From TMP-86 sp031394735 (lineage in GTDB: Bacteria; Pseudomonadota; Gammaproteobacteria; Steroidobacterales; Steroidobacteraceae), in the NCBI GenBank assembly GCA_031394735.1, contig JANMXI010000309.1, positions 1 through 13,492 on the forward strand: 13,492 bases of DNA, written 5' to 3'. Below are positions 5,357 through 13,492 of this stretch, one piece after another (position 1 is the first letter of the stretch; each line of letters begins with the position of its first letter). A program made the translations under genes and the position numbers. The notes below the pieces were generated by a model. The model was not told the origin of the DNA. It did not search any database and saw nothing but the letters and a program-made list of their open reading frames with translations.

Positions 5357-8300
5357 TTAACGCCCTGCATCCTTGCCTGGCTTGATGAACTTGCCAGCGT
5401 TGAGCATGCTTCCCAATTTGTCGAAGCGGACGCCGTCCTTGTTATCACCTGACTCCTCGCCCTTGGACCCAATTGCACTCGCCAGGAAGTCGGTGAAATT
5501 TTGCCCGGCCTTCGTCGCCCCGCCACCAAACGGTGAAAGATAGGTTCCCCAGCCGCCGCGGAACCGGTCGTTCCAATCGACGCGACCGGCAGTGCCGCTG
5601 CTCGCGTCGGAGGTGTTGAGATCAAATGCCGGAAGGTTGTTCTGGCCGGCGTTGATCCAGGCCTCGTGTTCGGCCGCCTGCATGGCCAGCTTGAGCAGCG
5701 TCTTGTCGTCGATCCTCGCATTCGGATCGCCCTGGAACCCAAGTGTATCGAGCAGGTAGCGCACGCCCGGGTCGAGGTCTTCGTGCATGACTGCGTACTT
5801 CCCGGCATCCGCGTGATCGAACCCGAGGATGTGACCCATTTCATGGACAACGACCGTGACAAGATCCATATGCGCATAGGCGGCGCTGTCTGGCGTTGCC
5901 GTGAGTGCGCCCCCTTTGACATGAATCGAAAACTCGGAATTATCCGCTGATGACACATCGACAAACCAGCCAAAGCCGGCCGCGTTGACATCGATGACGA
6001 TTTGGTTGCCGACGGTCAGCCCGAGTTCGCCGTCCGGCAAATCGGCAATTACCAACGTCACGTCTTTGAGTTTCGCGAGTCTTGGATCGTTGGCGCCCAG
6101 CGCGTCAATCCAGTGTTGGATCGCTTCCTGGGCCGTTGGCTCTAGCGCAGCTTCCGATAAAGTGACTTGGCCATTGGAACTTGCGGTACCTGATTCGCCA
6201 GACGCCTGCATCATGATTGGCAGGAGCCCGGCCGATACACGCACATCCCTGCTGGCCCAGGCGTTTGGTCCCTGTGGATCGCGTGGCCCGCCATGATTGT
6301 CGCCCCACGCGGCGTCACCCTGCCGAACCTCGGCGATCTCACCGAACGGCTCGCCGTTTCGAGCCGGATCAGCTCCGAATTGCGCGGCAAGCGTCTGGTC
6401 CGCACCCTGGCTCTTGGACAGCGCGTACGTTAATGCTTCCAGAGCCGGCTGCATGGTGCGGGCCACTGTCGGTTCGCCGAAGGGGTTGTACGGCACCACG
6501 AAGGTGTTGTATTCCCCTCCCCAGTCGATGAGGCGATCGCCGCCCGTATTGGCGATCAGTACGTCAAGACCTGAACCGCCGAAGACGAAGTCCTCCCATG
6601 ACGGGTTGGTGTCAGGTCCTTTGTTCAAGCCACCGCCCGTTGTGAGCTTGTCGTCGGCGTTGACGAGATCGTCGCCCCAGCCGGCCCACATCGAATCGCG
6701 CCCCGTACCACCGACCAGCCAGTCATGGCCCGTATCGCCGAAGATGACATCGTCGCCATCTGTAGGTACCGCTGGATAGGTGGTTCCGACCGCCCACTTG
6801 GCGTCGAGCGGCCCTTCGTTTTCGCTGAAGTTCAGCGCCCACTCATATCCAACCCCTAGCGTCTTCGATAGCAGGCCGGTACTGGTGAGCAGGATCTTGC
6901 GCAGCGGATCGTTGGCGTCGTACAAAGCGAACTTCGTCGTGGCCGGGCTGTAGCCAAGCACGTTGCCGGGATTGAGCGGATGGGAATAGTCACTCTCGAT
7001 CGGTCCGGCGATCTTGGTGCCGGCCTGGTTGTAGTTGTTGACGTACGACAGCGTCATCGCTTCGGCCCCCGAGATTGCATCCTCGCCGGCGCCTCCATGA
7101 ATGCTGTCGTTGCCCAAGCCCCCGTAAATCATGTCGTTTGCGTAGAGCGCGCGTGGCATCAATGTCGACGGTGCGGCATTGCTCGGGTCCACGCTATACG
7201 GCGTCATGTCAGCCGTGTATTTCAGGGCGCCGTCGACATTTATTCTTGCAACCGTCGCTCCGCTGGCATCGGCAACCAAGGCGTTGAGTTGGGCCGCCGG
7301 AATCGCTGCGATGCCGTAGAGCGCTTCCCCGAAAGACGTGCTGTTTCGGCTTGCAAAGAGGCGGCCATCGTCGCCCAGGATGCCGTCGTCTCCGGTTCCA
7401 CCGGAAATCCAGTCGTTGCCCCAGCCTCCGATAATGGTGTCGTTCTGGCCTTCGCCGAAGAGCACGTCGTCGCCCTTGCCGCCGTATATGAAGTCGTCGC
7501 CACCTTCGCCGTGAACTTCATCCGCCGCGCCAAGGTTTGTGGCTGCGGCCGCTGCGTTGTAATCGGGCCCGCCCGGTGTGTAGTCGAGCAATTCCTCCGC
7601 GCGCACGACAATCTTGAGTTGCTGAACCGTAGGTAGTGCATTGGTGTAATTGTCGTAGTTAAAACTCAGCATCGCCGAACTTCCGCCCGCCCCGACGCTG
7701 ACCAACCGGTAGATGTTGCCGTTGTCACCGATGATGGCGTCAGAATCACGTGCATGGCCCTGAGCGGAGCCGTCACCCAGGTTGTTACGGCTGATTTGCG
7801 TGCCGGATCCTCCGAAGATCAGGTCGGCGCCGTCGGGCCTGCGCGCGGCGGTGGCGAGGCTGAACAGGCTGGAGCTGCCGCCGATGATGTCGTCCTGGCC
7901 CAGGTTGCCGAAGATGACGTCGTTGCCGCCATTGCCTTCGATGTAGTCGTTACCGTCTGAGCCAAGGCCAGCGTAGTCATCGGTGGACGCCTGGACCGTC
8001 AACGTGTTGGTTGGCTGTGCGCTACGTACCGCGCCGACGTTCTGGTCGATCGAGCCGTCGCCCTGGATCGTGTCGTTGCCAAGCTCGCCAAAGATCTGGT
8101 CGTCGCCTGCGCCGCCCGCGATGTAGTCGTTGCCGAAGTTGCTGCCGTTAGCCGTCTGCGTGGCCTGATCGTGGTCCAGCAGATTGATGTTGAAGTTCTC
8201 CCACACCGGTGTCCCGCTCGGGTCAATCTGCGATCCGGCCGTGACCTGCGAGTTGCCTGCCGTGCCCGACGCTGTGCTGTAGATCTGCGTGCCGCTGAGA

Positions 8301-11300
8301 GTGCGGAAGCGCGCGTTGGCCGAGCCGTCGCCCATCGTGCGGTCGAGCGAGACGTTGTCGCCGAAGATCAGGTCCTTGTCGGCGCCGCCGTCGATGCGGT
8401 CGCTGAGGGCGCCGCCGATGAGCACGTCCTGACCGTTGCCGCCGCGTATTTCGTCCGCACCGCCCACGCCGTCCTGCTCGGACGCCACCTTGATGATCGC
8501 CCCAGAGCTGTAAGTGACGCGGCCGTGGTCACCCAATACGATGTCGTTGCCATCATTGCCCTGCAGGACGTCTCCGGCCGCGCCACCGAGGATAAGGTCG
8601 TCACCCTCGTTGCCCTGGATCGTGTCGGCTCCCCCGCCGTCGTCCGGGCTGTTGGTGTAAACCAGGTCCGGAGTGGCGATGTTGCCGTCAAGCGCCACGT
8701 AGTCGATCACGCCGTGGTCACCGAGGATGATGTCGTTACCCACGTTGCCGTAGATAAAGTCGCCCTGCGCGCCGCCGAGGATGCGGTCCACGCCGTCGCC
8801 GCCGAAGATCGTATCAACGCCGCCGGCGTTCGGACGCGCTGTACTGATCTTGGTCACGTTGCCGGTAGTCAGGATGCGCAGCGTGCCCGCTGTCTGGTCC
8901 ACGACGCCGTAGTCGCCGAAGGTGATGTCGTTGCCCGTGTCGCCAAAGATTGTGTCATTCCCGGGGGTCAGCGCATCGTGGTTCCTCGTCGTGACGACTG
9001 CCTGAACCAACGGATCCGGGTCGTAAACTGGGGCGTCGGTCACCGGGATCGACAACACGCGGAAGGTACTGCCTTTTGCTTCGCTGATGTTGGTGCCGTT
9101 GTCGCCGTAGATGTGGTCGTCGCCGCCCTGGCCGTGGATCTCGTCATTGCCCGAACCACCGGCGATGTGGTCGCCAGCCTGGCTGCCCCAGATGGTGTCG
9201 TTGCCTGCGCCGCCATAGATAGTCACACCGTTGGGCGAGTTGCGGGCATCGATCACGTCATTGCCCGAATAATTGAAGCCGATGCCATGGATCGACACGG
9301 TGCCGGACGTGCCTGCGTAATCGAGACCGTCCTGTGACGTGTCGCCGTACACCACGAGCGGCGAGGTCGTCCCACCGCCACCATTGACGATGATGGTGTC
9401 GCCATTAGTAGCCGAAGTATTGCCCCCGCCCTCGACGATGGTGAGGCCCCCGCTATTCGCGTCAGTGGTGAGCGCACCGTTCACGGTGAACGTGTCGTTG
9501 CCTTGACCCATCAGCACTTTGGCCACTTCCACGTCCTTGAACGTAATGCCATGGCGGAAGGTCGTCATTACGGGGACATTGTCAGTGCCGGTGTTCAGCG
9601 TCAGATCGCCTGCGAGTCCCAGACCCGACACATTGGTCGTACGCACCGTCAGCCCGGTAAGCGGGTCCACATCGTACGTCGCATCCATCTGGCCGGTGTC
9701 GTTTGACACGCTGCCGTCGTTGCGAATATTCAAGCGGTCGATCGCCGTGTGCTCGTCGATCTGCGTCGGAATCGGCGGCAGCGGCTTGTCGGTCTCCGCA
9801 GGCAACGTCACCGCCACCGCGAGCGTGCGATCCGCGGTACCGAGGTTGCCGTTGATGTACAGCGGGCCGGCCATCGTGTTGAGCGTGTGCGGTCCGATTG
9901 GGAAGAACTTCAGCGGCTGCGCGTTCGGGTCGGGCACGAAGAGCGGATTCGGAGACACCGTCACCGTTTGTGGCTTCCACCAGTTGCTCGCGTCGAATGT
10001 CACAGAAACCGGCGACGTCTGCGTCATCTTCGTCACCAGCTGTCCATCGGGCAGCATGGTCACGGTGACCGGCGCCGTCGGCGCCTTGGTGAGGCGCAAC
10101 GTGTAGCTGTCGGTCACCGGATCGTAGGCTCCGGTCGCGGGGTCGTCGCGCACGACCAGGGTGCTGCCGTTGCTCTCGTTTACGAACACTCCAGCACTGT
10201 CGCCATCGACGACATCGAATCCGATTGCGGCACTGGCATAGCCGCCAGTGGCTGTGTGGCTGATTGTCGACCGCAACCGGTTCTCGACGATGCCATCCTG
10301 CACGCCGGCCACCGTGATCGTAGCCTCGTTCATCCAGTTGCCTGCATTGAACGTGAGCGTGCGGTCAGCCGCATTCCAACGCGTATCGGTCGAAGAAACG
10401 GTAACCTGCGCATCGATGCCCAGCGTCACCACGACGTTGCCGGAAACGACCGGCGCGCCGAGCTTGACAGTGTAGGTGTCGGTGATGCCGGTCTGATCGA
10501 TCACGGGACCGGTGGTGCTGCCTTCCAGAACCAGATTGTTGGTCCCGGTGCCCTTGACAATGACTTCTTTCTTGTCATTGTCGAAGACCGTAACGAGCAC
10601 GTTCGCGATGGGCACGTGGTTGAAATTGACGTCCTGGCTCTGCGAGCTGTGGCTGATCGCGTAGACGCGTTCGCCCTCGGCGAGCGCATCGTCCACCGCC
10701 TTGACATACACCGTCTGCGCGGACGTGCTGTTGAAGGTGAGTGTAAGGTAACGACTCCAATGCACGCCGTCATTGGAAAGCAGCATCGAGTCGCCGCCAA
10801 CATCCTCTTCTTCCTGCGTCGTGCGAGCCGCCGAGACGTTCACATACACGTTGGCTGTGGGCGTGCCTGCGAGGTGCACCGTGTAGGTATCCACAGTCTC
10901 GCCTTGCTCGTCGACGGTGGTCGAGCCGCTGCTCTGATCGATGATGATCTGTCCTGCCGTCGTGGAGTCGGCTACGGTCGTAGAAATGCCCGGCGCCAGG
11001 AGGTTGCTGTAGTTAATGTCTGCGGATGTGACCTTATGGTTGATTACCCCGCTCAGGCCTTCGAGGCTCTTGCTGACAATCGCGTCGGTGACGTCGCCCG
11101 ACACGTCGATAGTATCGTTGCCGTTGCCGCCGTCGACCGTTGTCACCACGCCAGCGCGCGTGCTCTGGATGAAGATGTGGTCGTCACCCTCGGCCCCATC
11201 CACTTCGAGCGACTCGATGTTGTCGTAACGCACGTTCAGGCCTGCGCCGTAAACGCCGTCCTTCGTGATCACGAAGCTGTCGTTGAACTCGGTGCCGATC

Positions 11301-13492
11301 ACCACCAGGCGGTCGAAGCCGCCACCGCCATCGATGCCGACCGGCGCGTTGATGTTGTAGCGGATGATGTCGTCGCCCAACCCGCCGAGCAGGTCGGTGC
11401 GTTTCTCGGTCGAGACATGGCCGCTGCCGTCGGTCAGCGCGAAGGCGCGCACGACGAACTCGTCGTTGCCGTCGTTGCCTTCCAGGCGCAATTCGGCCTT
11501 ATTGCTGTAGACGGTGAACTTATCGTCGCCCGTACCGCCATAGGCTGCGAGCGAGAACGTGGCGCCGCGGCTGACTTTGCCCGCCGTGGTGTTGATGGTC
11601 TCGAAGTCGTCGCCCGCAGCCACCGTGGCGGTGTCGGCGCCGGAGGGCGTCGAGATGCGCGGCGCCCCGTAGATCTGGCCTATCTGGAACGTGTCGTTGC
11701 CCGCACCGCCATCCAGCGTGGTGATGGCCGCGTTGTCGTCGACTGCGACGTAGTCGTCGCCCCCGAGGGTGCGGACGATCAGCCGCGAATTGATGTTTTC
11801 GTCGTAGTTGACGCGTTCGACGTCTGGGCGCCGATTGGCGAGGATGGGATCGCGCACCTGATTAAGCGTGCCGTGCAGCAAGGCCACGAACGCCGGCGTA
11901 TTGGCCGAATCCGGCGCGGACATGCCTTCGGTAAGAGCAGCGGCACGGCGAAGCAAGAACACATCCGCTGTGTCGCTGCCATCGATCTGCAGCGTATCGA
12001 GACCGTCGTCCTTGGCACCCGTGTCGAGCGCATTGACGATGTAGTCATGGGTGCCCGCCGCGAGGCTGCCGTGGGTGTAGATGAAGTAGCTGTCGGTACC
12101 CCCGCGGCCGTCGAGGTCGACGGTGTCGCGCACGAGCGCGGAGGTACTATCATCCAAGCGGTCGCGAAGCGCGGTCATGCTCGGCAGATGGTCAACCTTG
12201 ATGGTGTCGTCGCCGCCCGCTAGGCCGTCCGTGTCGCCGAGCACGCGCACATGGCCGAGCAATGAAACTGGCCGCAATGTAATCGTGTCGCTCTGCCGTT
12301 CGCCGGCGATTTCGATCTCGTTCGACGAGAGGCTGCTCTCAACAGTCAACGTGGTGCCGACGCCGTCGATGTTGCCGGTGTCACCGATGCCGCTGTGCAC
12401 CTTGATGTGCCGACCGGACGTGATTGTGCTGCCTGCCTGCAACCAGACGTTATCGCCTGCCTGGATGAGTACGTCGCCACCCTCAAGGGTATTGGTCGGC
12501 GCACTGATCGTGGCGCCCGGTTCCATCACGAAGTCGTCGCCTGCCCCGGCGTTGTCGCGTACTGACAGGATAATGTTGCCACCGTCGGCTACGACGCCGC
12601 CGAAGCCTGCGCCGTTGCTCGTGGCGCCACCGATGTACAGCGTGCCCGCCGTTTCGGTGACATTGATGCTGCCCGTGGCATGCGCATTAAGCACGCCCTT
12701 GGACGGATCAGACGAATCGATTTCAAGAGCGTTGCCCGGATCGCCGATGTTGCCGCCGAACGCCTCCAAATTGATGCTGATGCCGGTGACGTTGTTTTCG
12801 AGCGCCCCGTTCGCATCCAGCAGCGAACCGGAAAGTGCGCGCAAGTAAACGTTGGACTGCTGGCTCTTCACCTTGTCGATGCGCATCGCACCCGCCGTCT
12901 CGATCACGAACACCGCCGAAAGCGCGAGCGCGTTGACGGTGCCGTCCGAGCTGTAGGACGAGTCAATGTCGAACCAGTTGGCCGCGCTGCCGATGAGGCC
13001 GGCTATCGAGGTCAGGTCGACGCTGTTGGACTCGATATCAGCGGCGGCGTCGTTATAGCGATCGACAATGTCGTTCTGCGACGTGATCGTGACCTTGCCG
13101 TTATGGGCCTGGATCAGTCCGACGTTGGTGGTGTCCCCCACCGTCATCGTTACGTTGCCGCCGGTCGACGAGAAGGTCGTGATGTTGAGCGTAGCCGGGC
13201 TGTTGATAAACGCGTCGCCGCCGGAAATGCCGGAGAAGTCGCCGCTCACCAGCACGTCGAAGAAATTGCTCGACGTGCCGATGGTGCCGCCCGCCCCCAT
13301 ATACAGGTCGCCGCTCGCCACATTGACGATCGGGCCGGCCGCATCATCGAAAGCGTCGATGATGGAGCCTTGCGCCACCAGGTGCGAGCCGGTGCCCGCG
13401 TCCACGCGTTCGACGGTCATGTTGCCCAGCGTCACCTCGATGTCCACCGCGCCCGGCGTGCTCACCTTGGCTACGTAAAGGCTGGAGATCGC
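5357..13492 (-). CDS. Giant RTX/Calx-beta surface protein with C-terminal matrixin domain, 5'-truncated
   Basis: The frame is open from the right window edge to TAA 5359-5357, so the N-terminus is missing and at least 2,711 residues are visible. Numbering below starts at an internal GTG (13465) and is only a ruler. Residues 1-400 are beta-helix-like; 400-830 are beta-rich with scattered GGAGNDTF-type Asp/Gly motifs; 841-1175 hold three Calx-beta-like units; 1416-2317 hold about thirty RTX nonapeptides; 2318-2420 form a linker module; 2440-2580 form a matrixin-like zinc protease with HEMGHILGFDH; 2581-2702 form a Gly/Lys-rich tail. Cysteine is virtually absent, as is usual for large type I-secreted proteins. 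Likely role: a calcium-stabilised extracellular adhesin or surface-layer protein with protease activity, exported by a type I system encoded elsewhere. SapC follows in the same operon. The promoter, N-terminus and full length cannot be seen. Confidence 0.9.
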   Translation of the reverse strand, partial: AISSLYVAKVSTPGAVDIEVTLGNMTVERVDAGTGSHLVAQGSIIDAFDDAAGPIVNVASGDLYMGAGGTIGTSSNFFDVLVSGDFSGISGGDAFINSPATLNITTFSSTGGNVTMTVGDTTNVGLIQAHNGKVTITSQNDIVDRYNDAAADIESNSVDLTSIAGLIGSAANWFDIDSSYSSDGTVNALALSAVFVIETAGAMRIDKVKSQQSNVYLRALSGSLLDANGALENNVTGISINLEAFGGNIGDPGNALEIDSSDPSKGVLNAHATGSINVTETAGTLYIGGATSNGAGFGGVVADGGNIILSVRDNAGAGDDFVMEPGATISAPTNTLEGGDVLIQAGDNVWLQAGSTITSGRHIKVHSGIGDTGNIDGVGTTLTVESSLSSNEIEIAGERQSDTITLRPVSLLGHVRVLGDTDGLAGGDDTIKVDHLPSMTALRDRLDDSTSALVRDTVDLDGRGGTDSYFIYTHGSLAAGTHDYIVNALDTGAKDDGLDTLQIDGSDTADVFLLRRAAALTEGMSAPDSANTPAFVALLHGTLNQVRDPILANRRPDVERVNYDENINSRLIVRTLGGDDYVAVDDNAAITTLDGGAGNDTFQIGQIYGAPRISTPSGADTATVAAGDDFETINTTAGKVSRGATFSLAAYGGTGDDKFTVYSNKAELRLEGNDGNDEFVVRAFALTDGSGHVSTEKRTDLLGGLGDDIIRYNINAPVGIDGGGGFDRLVVIGTEFNDSFVITKDGVYGAGLNVRYDNIESLEVDGAEGDDHIFIQSTRAGVVTTVDGGNGNDTIDVSGDVTDAIVSKSLEGLSGVINHKVTSADINYSNLLAPGISTTVADSTTAGQIIIDQSSGSTTVDEQGETVDTYTVHLAGTPTANVYVNVSAARTTQEEEDVGGDSMLLSNDGVHWSRYLTLTFNSTSAQTVYVKAVDDALAEGERVYAISHSSQSQDVNFNHVPIANVLVTVFDNDKKEVIVKGTGTNNLVLEGSTTGPVIDQTGITDTYTVKLGAPVVSGNVVVTLGIDAQVTVSSTDTRWNAADRTLTFNAGNWMNEATITVAGVQDGIVENRLRSTISHTATGGYASAAIGFDVVDGDSAGVFVNESNGSTLVVRDDPATGAYDPVTDSYTLRLTKAPTAPVTVTMLPDGQLVTKMTQTSPVSVTFDASNWWKPQTVTVSPNPLFVPDPNAQPLKFFPIGPHTLNTMAGPLYINGNLGTADRTLAVAVTLPAETDKPLPPIPTQIDEHTAIDRLNIRNDGSVSNDTGQMDATYDVDPLTGLTVRTTNVSGLGLAGDLTLNTGTDNVPVMTTFRHGITFKDVEVAKVLMGQGNDTFTVNGALTTDANSGGLTIVEGGGNTSATNGDTIIVNGGGGTTSPLVVYGDTSQDGLDYAGTSGTVSIHGIGFNYSGNDVIDARNSPNGVTIYGGAGNDTIWGSQAGDHIAGGSGNDEIHGQGGDDHIYGDNGTNISEAKGSTFRVLSIPVTDAPVYDPDPLVQAVVTTRNHDALTPGNDTIFGDTGNDITFGDYGVVDQTAGTLRILTTGNVTKISTARPNAGGVDTIFGGDGVDRILGGAQGDFIYGNVGNDIILGDHGVIDYVALDGNIATPDLVYTNSPDDGGGADTIQGNEGDDLILGGAAGDVLQGNDGNDIVLGDHGRVTYSSGAIIKVASEQDGVGGADEIRGGNGQDVLIGGALSDRIDGGADKDLIFGDNVSLDRTMGDGSANARFRTLSGTQIYSTASGTAGNSQVTAGSQIDPSGTPVWENFNINLLDHDQATQTANGSNFGNDYIAGGAGDDQIFGELGNDTIQGDGSIDQNVGAVRSAQPTNTLTVQASTDDYAGLGSDGNDYIEGNGGNDVIFGNLGQDDIIGGSSSLFSLATAARRPDGADLIFGGSGTQISRNNLGDGSAQGHARDSDAIIGDNGNIYRLVSVGAGGSSAMLSFNYDNYTNALPTVQQLKIVVRAEELLDYTPGGPDYNAAAAATNLGAADEVHGEGGDDFIYGGKGDDVLFGEGQNDTIIGGWGNDWISGGTGDDGILGDDGRLFASRNSTSFGEALYGIAAIPAAQLNALVADASGATVARINVDGALKYTADMTPYSVDPSNAAPSTLMPRALYANDMIYGGLGNDSIHGGAGEDAISGAEAMTLSYVNNYNQAGTKIAGPIESDYSHPLNPGNVLGYSPATTKFALYDANDPLRKILLTSTGLLSKTLGVGYEWALNFSENEGPLDAKWAVGTTYPAVPTDGDDVIFGDTGHDWLVGGTGRDSMWAGWGDDLVNADDKLTTGGGLNKGPDTNPSWEDFVFGGSGLDVLIANTGGDRLIDWGGEYNTFVVPYNPFGEPTVARTMQPALEALTYALSKSQGADQTLAAQFGADPARNGEPFGEIAEVRQGDAAWGDNHGGPRDPQGPNAWASRDVRVSAGLLPIMMQASGESGTASSNGQVTLSEAALEPTAQEAIQHWIDALGANDPRLAKLKDVTLVIADLPDGELGLTVGNQIVIDVNAAGFGWFVDVSSADNSEFSIHVKGGALTATPDSAAYAHMDLVTVVVHEMGHILGFDHADAGKYAVMHEDLDPGVRYLLDTLGFQGDPNARIDDKTLLKLAMQAAEHEAWINAGQNNLPAFDLNTSDASSGTAGRVDWNDRFRGGWGTYLSPFGGGATKAGQNFTDFLASAIGSKGEESGDNKDGVRFDKLGSMLNAGKFIKPGKDAGR
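5726..6148 (-). other. Matrixin-like zinc metalloprotease domain (within the giant CDS)
   Basis: Residues 2440-2580 contain the metzincin zinc site HEMGHILGFDH (2541-2551; nucleotides 5813-5845), with three His ligands and the catalytic Glu2542. Met2560 in KYAVMHEDL lies nine residues after the last His, as expected of a matrixin Met-turn. The preceding LVTVVV strand-helix and the ELGLTVGNQIVIDVNAAGFGW segment fit a matrixin core. All key residues are present, so the domain should be active. Targets are unknown; self-processing or release of the adhesin, or degradation of host or biofilm matrix, are possibilities. Confidence 0.88.
6206..6514 (-). other. Linker module between the RTX region and protease domain
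   Basis: Residues 2318-2420 of the giant protein run from GEYNTFVVPYNPFGEPTVAR through a helical segment to GDNHGGPRDPQGPN and SRDVRVSAG. It has no RTX or Calx-beta character and its composition differs, with more Pro, Trp and Ala. I do not recognise a named domain. Its position directly after the RTX blocks suggests a folding cap or a connector to the protease. Confidence 0.45.
6515..9220 (-). repeat. RTX hemolysin-type calcium-binding repeat region
   Basis: About thirty GGxGxDxUx-type nonapeptides are spread over residues 1416-2317 in blocks, for example GGAGNDTIWG, GGSGNDEIHG, GKGDDVLFG and GGTGDDGILG. The blocks are separated by non-RTX inserts of 40 to 100 residues. Such repeats bind calcium and fold into parallel beta-rolls after export through type I secretion. 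Many blocks end in GDxG followed by a short hydrophobic strand. The last nonapeptides (2233-2317) are degenerate. Confidence 0.92.
8354..8953 (-). repeat. Higher-order RTX super-repeat with a period near 60 residues
   Basis: Within the RTX region, GDYG (1517), GDHG (1582), GDHG (1645) and GDN (1702) close four successive units 57-65 residues long. Where complete, a unit has a GD(H/Y)G turn, a short strand, a variable linker, then GG(A/V)D(T/E)I and two to four nonapeptides ending in a (D/N)(D/I)(I/L)xxGD strand. In DNA this is a roughly 170-195 bp imperfect tandem repeat, likely to have arisen by unit duplication. Confidence 0.65.
9941..10945 (-). repeat. Three Calx-beta-like units
   Basis: Residues 841-1175 contain three consecutive units marked by DTYTVHL (859), DTYTVKL (996) and DSYTLRL (1119). 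In each, a Val-rich strand pair follows, then LTF or VTF, a Trp-containing turn and a TVYV/TITV/TVTV strand. The first two units also have an acidic DDALAEGER or DGIVENR loop and end in VFDND or VVDGD. This is the calcium-binding Calx-beta layout common in large bacterial adhesins. The third unit appears shortened and lacks the closing acidic strand. Confidence 0.65.
12710..13291 (-). repeat. Beta-helix-like imperfect repeats in the giant protein
   Basis: The pattern G-x-I-G-x3-N-x2-(D/E)-(I/V) occurs three times: GTIGTSSNFFDV (60-71), GLIGSAANWFDI (156-167) and GNIGDPGNALEI (238-249). Spacing is about 96 and 82 residues, with beta-rich Thr/Val/Asn segments between. This resembles filamentous-haemagglutinin-type beta-helix stalks. 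The repeat is diverged and visible mainly at the protein level. Confidence 0.6.

Noticed and set aside
5302..5991. A 229-codon minus-strand open frame overlapping the matrixin-coding region
   Set aside because: It is the shifted frame of the giant gene; the real frame holds the complete zinc-binding motif.
6515..9220. CRISPR-like or other direct-repeat array
   Set aside because: The periodic DNA is explained by RTX codons. Units are imperfect, with no identical repeats or unique spacers of constant size.
8171..9337. A 388-codon plus-strand open frame opposite the RTX repeats
   Set aside because: Its Val/Ala/Asp-rich repetitive sequence is the antisense reading of the RTX codons.
9749..12223. 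An 824-codon plus-strand open frame opposite the giant gene
   Set aside because: It is Arg/Val/His-rich with no domain signal and lies antisense to unambiguous Calx-beta and beta-rich coding sequence. Long antisense frames are expected in GC-rich repeat-coding DNA.
13463..13465. GTG as the true start of the giant protein
   Set aside because: The frame stays open to the window edge (AISSLYVAK precedes it) and the protein begins in the middle of a beta-rich region with no export feature, so the real start lies outside the window.

Overview
The window is GC-rich, densely coding bacterial DNA. The protein families present (a giant RTX/matrixin surface protein, SapC, DUF3467, a GAF protein with a membrane anchor) suggest a proteobacterium, perhaps beta- or gammaproteobacterial. 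Nothing here fixes the genus. I see no rRNA, tRNA, transposase or CRISPR array.

Layout. (1) Left arm, minus strand: a DUF3467 protein (1186-1509) is followed after 40 bp by a tandem-GAF protein (1145 to beyond base 1). Its reading frame enters a hydrophobic segment just as it leaves the window. (2) A 563-bp more AT-rich intergenic region (1510-2072) separates divergent genes. It holds a bidirectional intrinsic-terminator-like hairpin and a perfect 14-bp palindrome inside a possible promoter. (3) Plus strand: a 349-aa protein begins with a second, divergent DUF3467 domain and continues into a large unrecognised domain. It is followed by a flavoprotein of the VAO/PCMH class with a GHS flavinylation motif. 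(4) Right arm, minus strand: the last 8.1 kb of a giant secreted-type protein (5357 to beyond 13492, at least 2,711 residues visible) is followed after 54 bp by a SapC-family gene (4478-5302) with a very strong ribosome-binding site. SapC and the flavoprotein gene converge at 4425-4477.

The giant protein reads, from N to C terminus: beta-helix-like repeats, beta-rich Asp/Gly segments, three Calx-beta-like units, about 2.7 kb of RTX calcium-binding repeats, a linker module, a matrixin-type zinc protease domain with an intact HExxHxxGxxH, and a short Gly/Lys-rich tail. This fits a type I-secreted adhesin or surface-layer-like protein. SapC is named from an S-layer locus, so the pairing is suggestive. 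The GAF protein may continue into a membrane-anchored secretion adaptor outside the window, but that is inference.

The most novel part is the plus-strand pair. The unknown domain of the 349-aa protein appears to contain five beta-hairpins separated by helices, a pattern that recalls the PT-barrel (ABBA prenyltransferase) topology. It sits directly upstream of a flavin oxidase related to enzymes such as cytokinin dehydrogenase. That reading is a fold hypothesis, not a homology claim.
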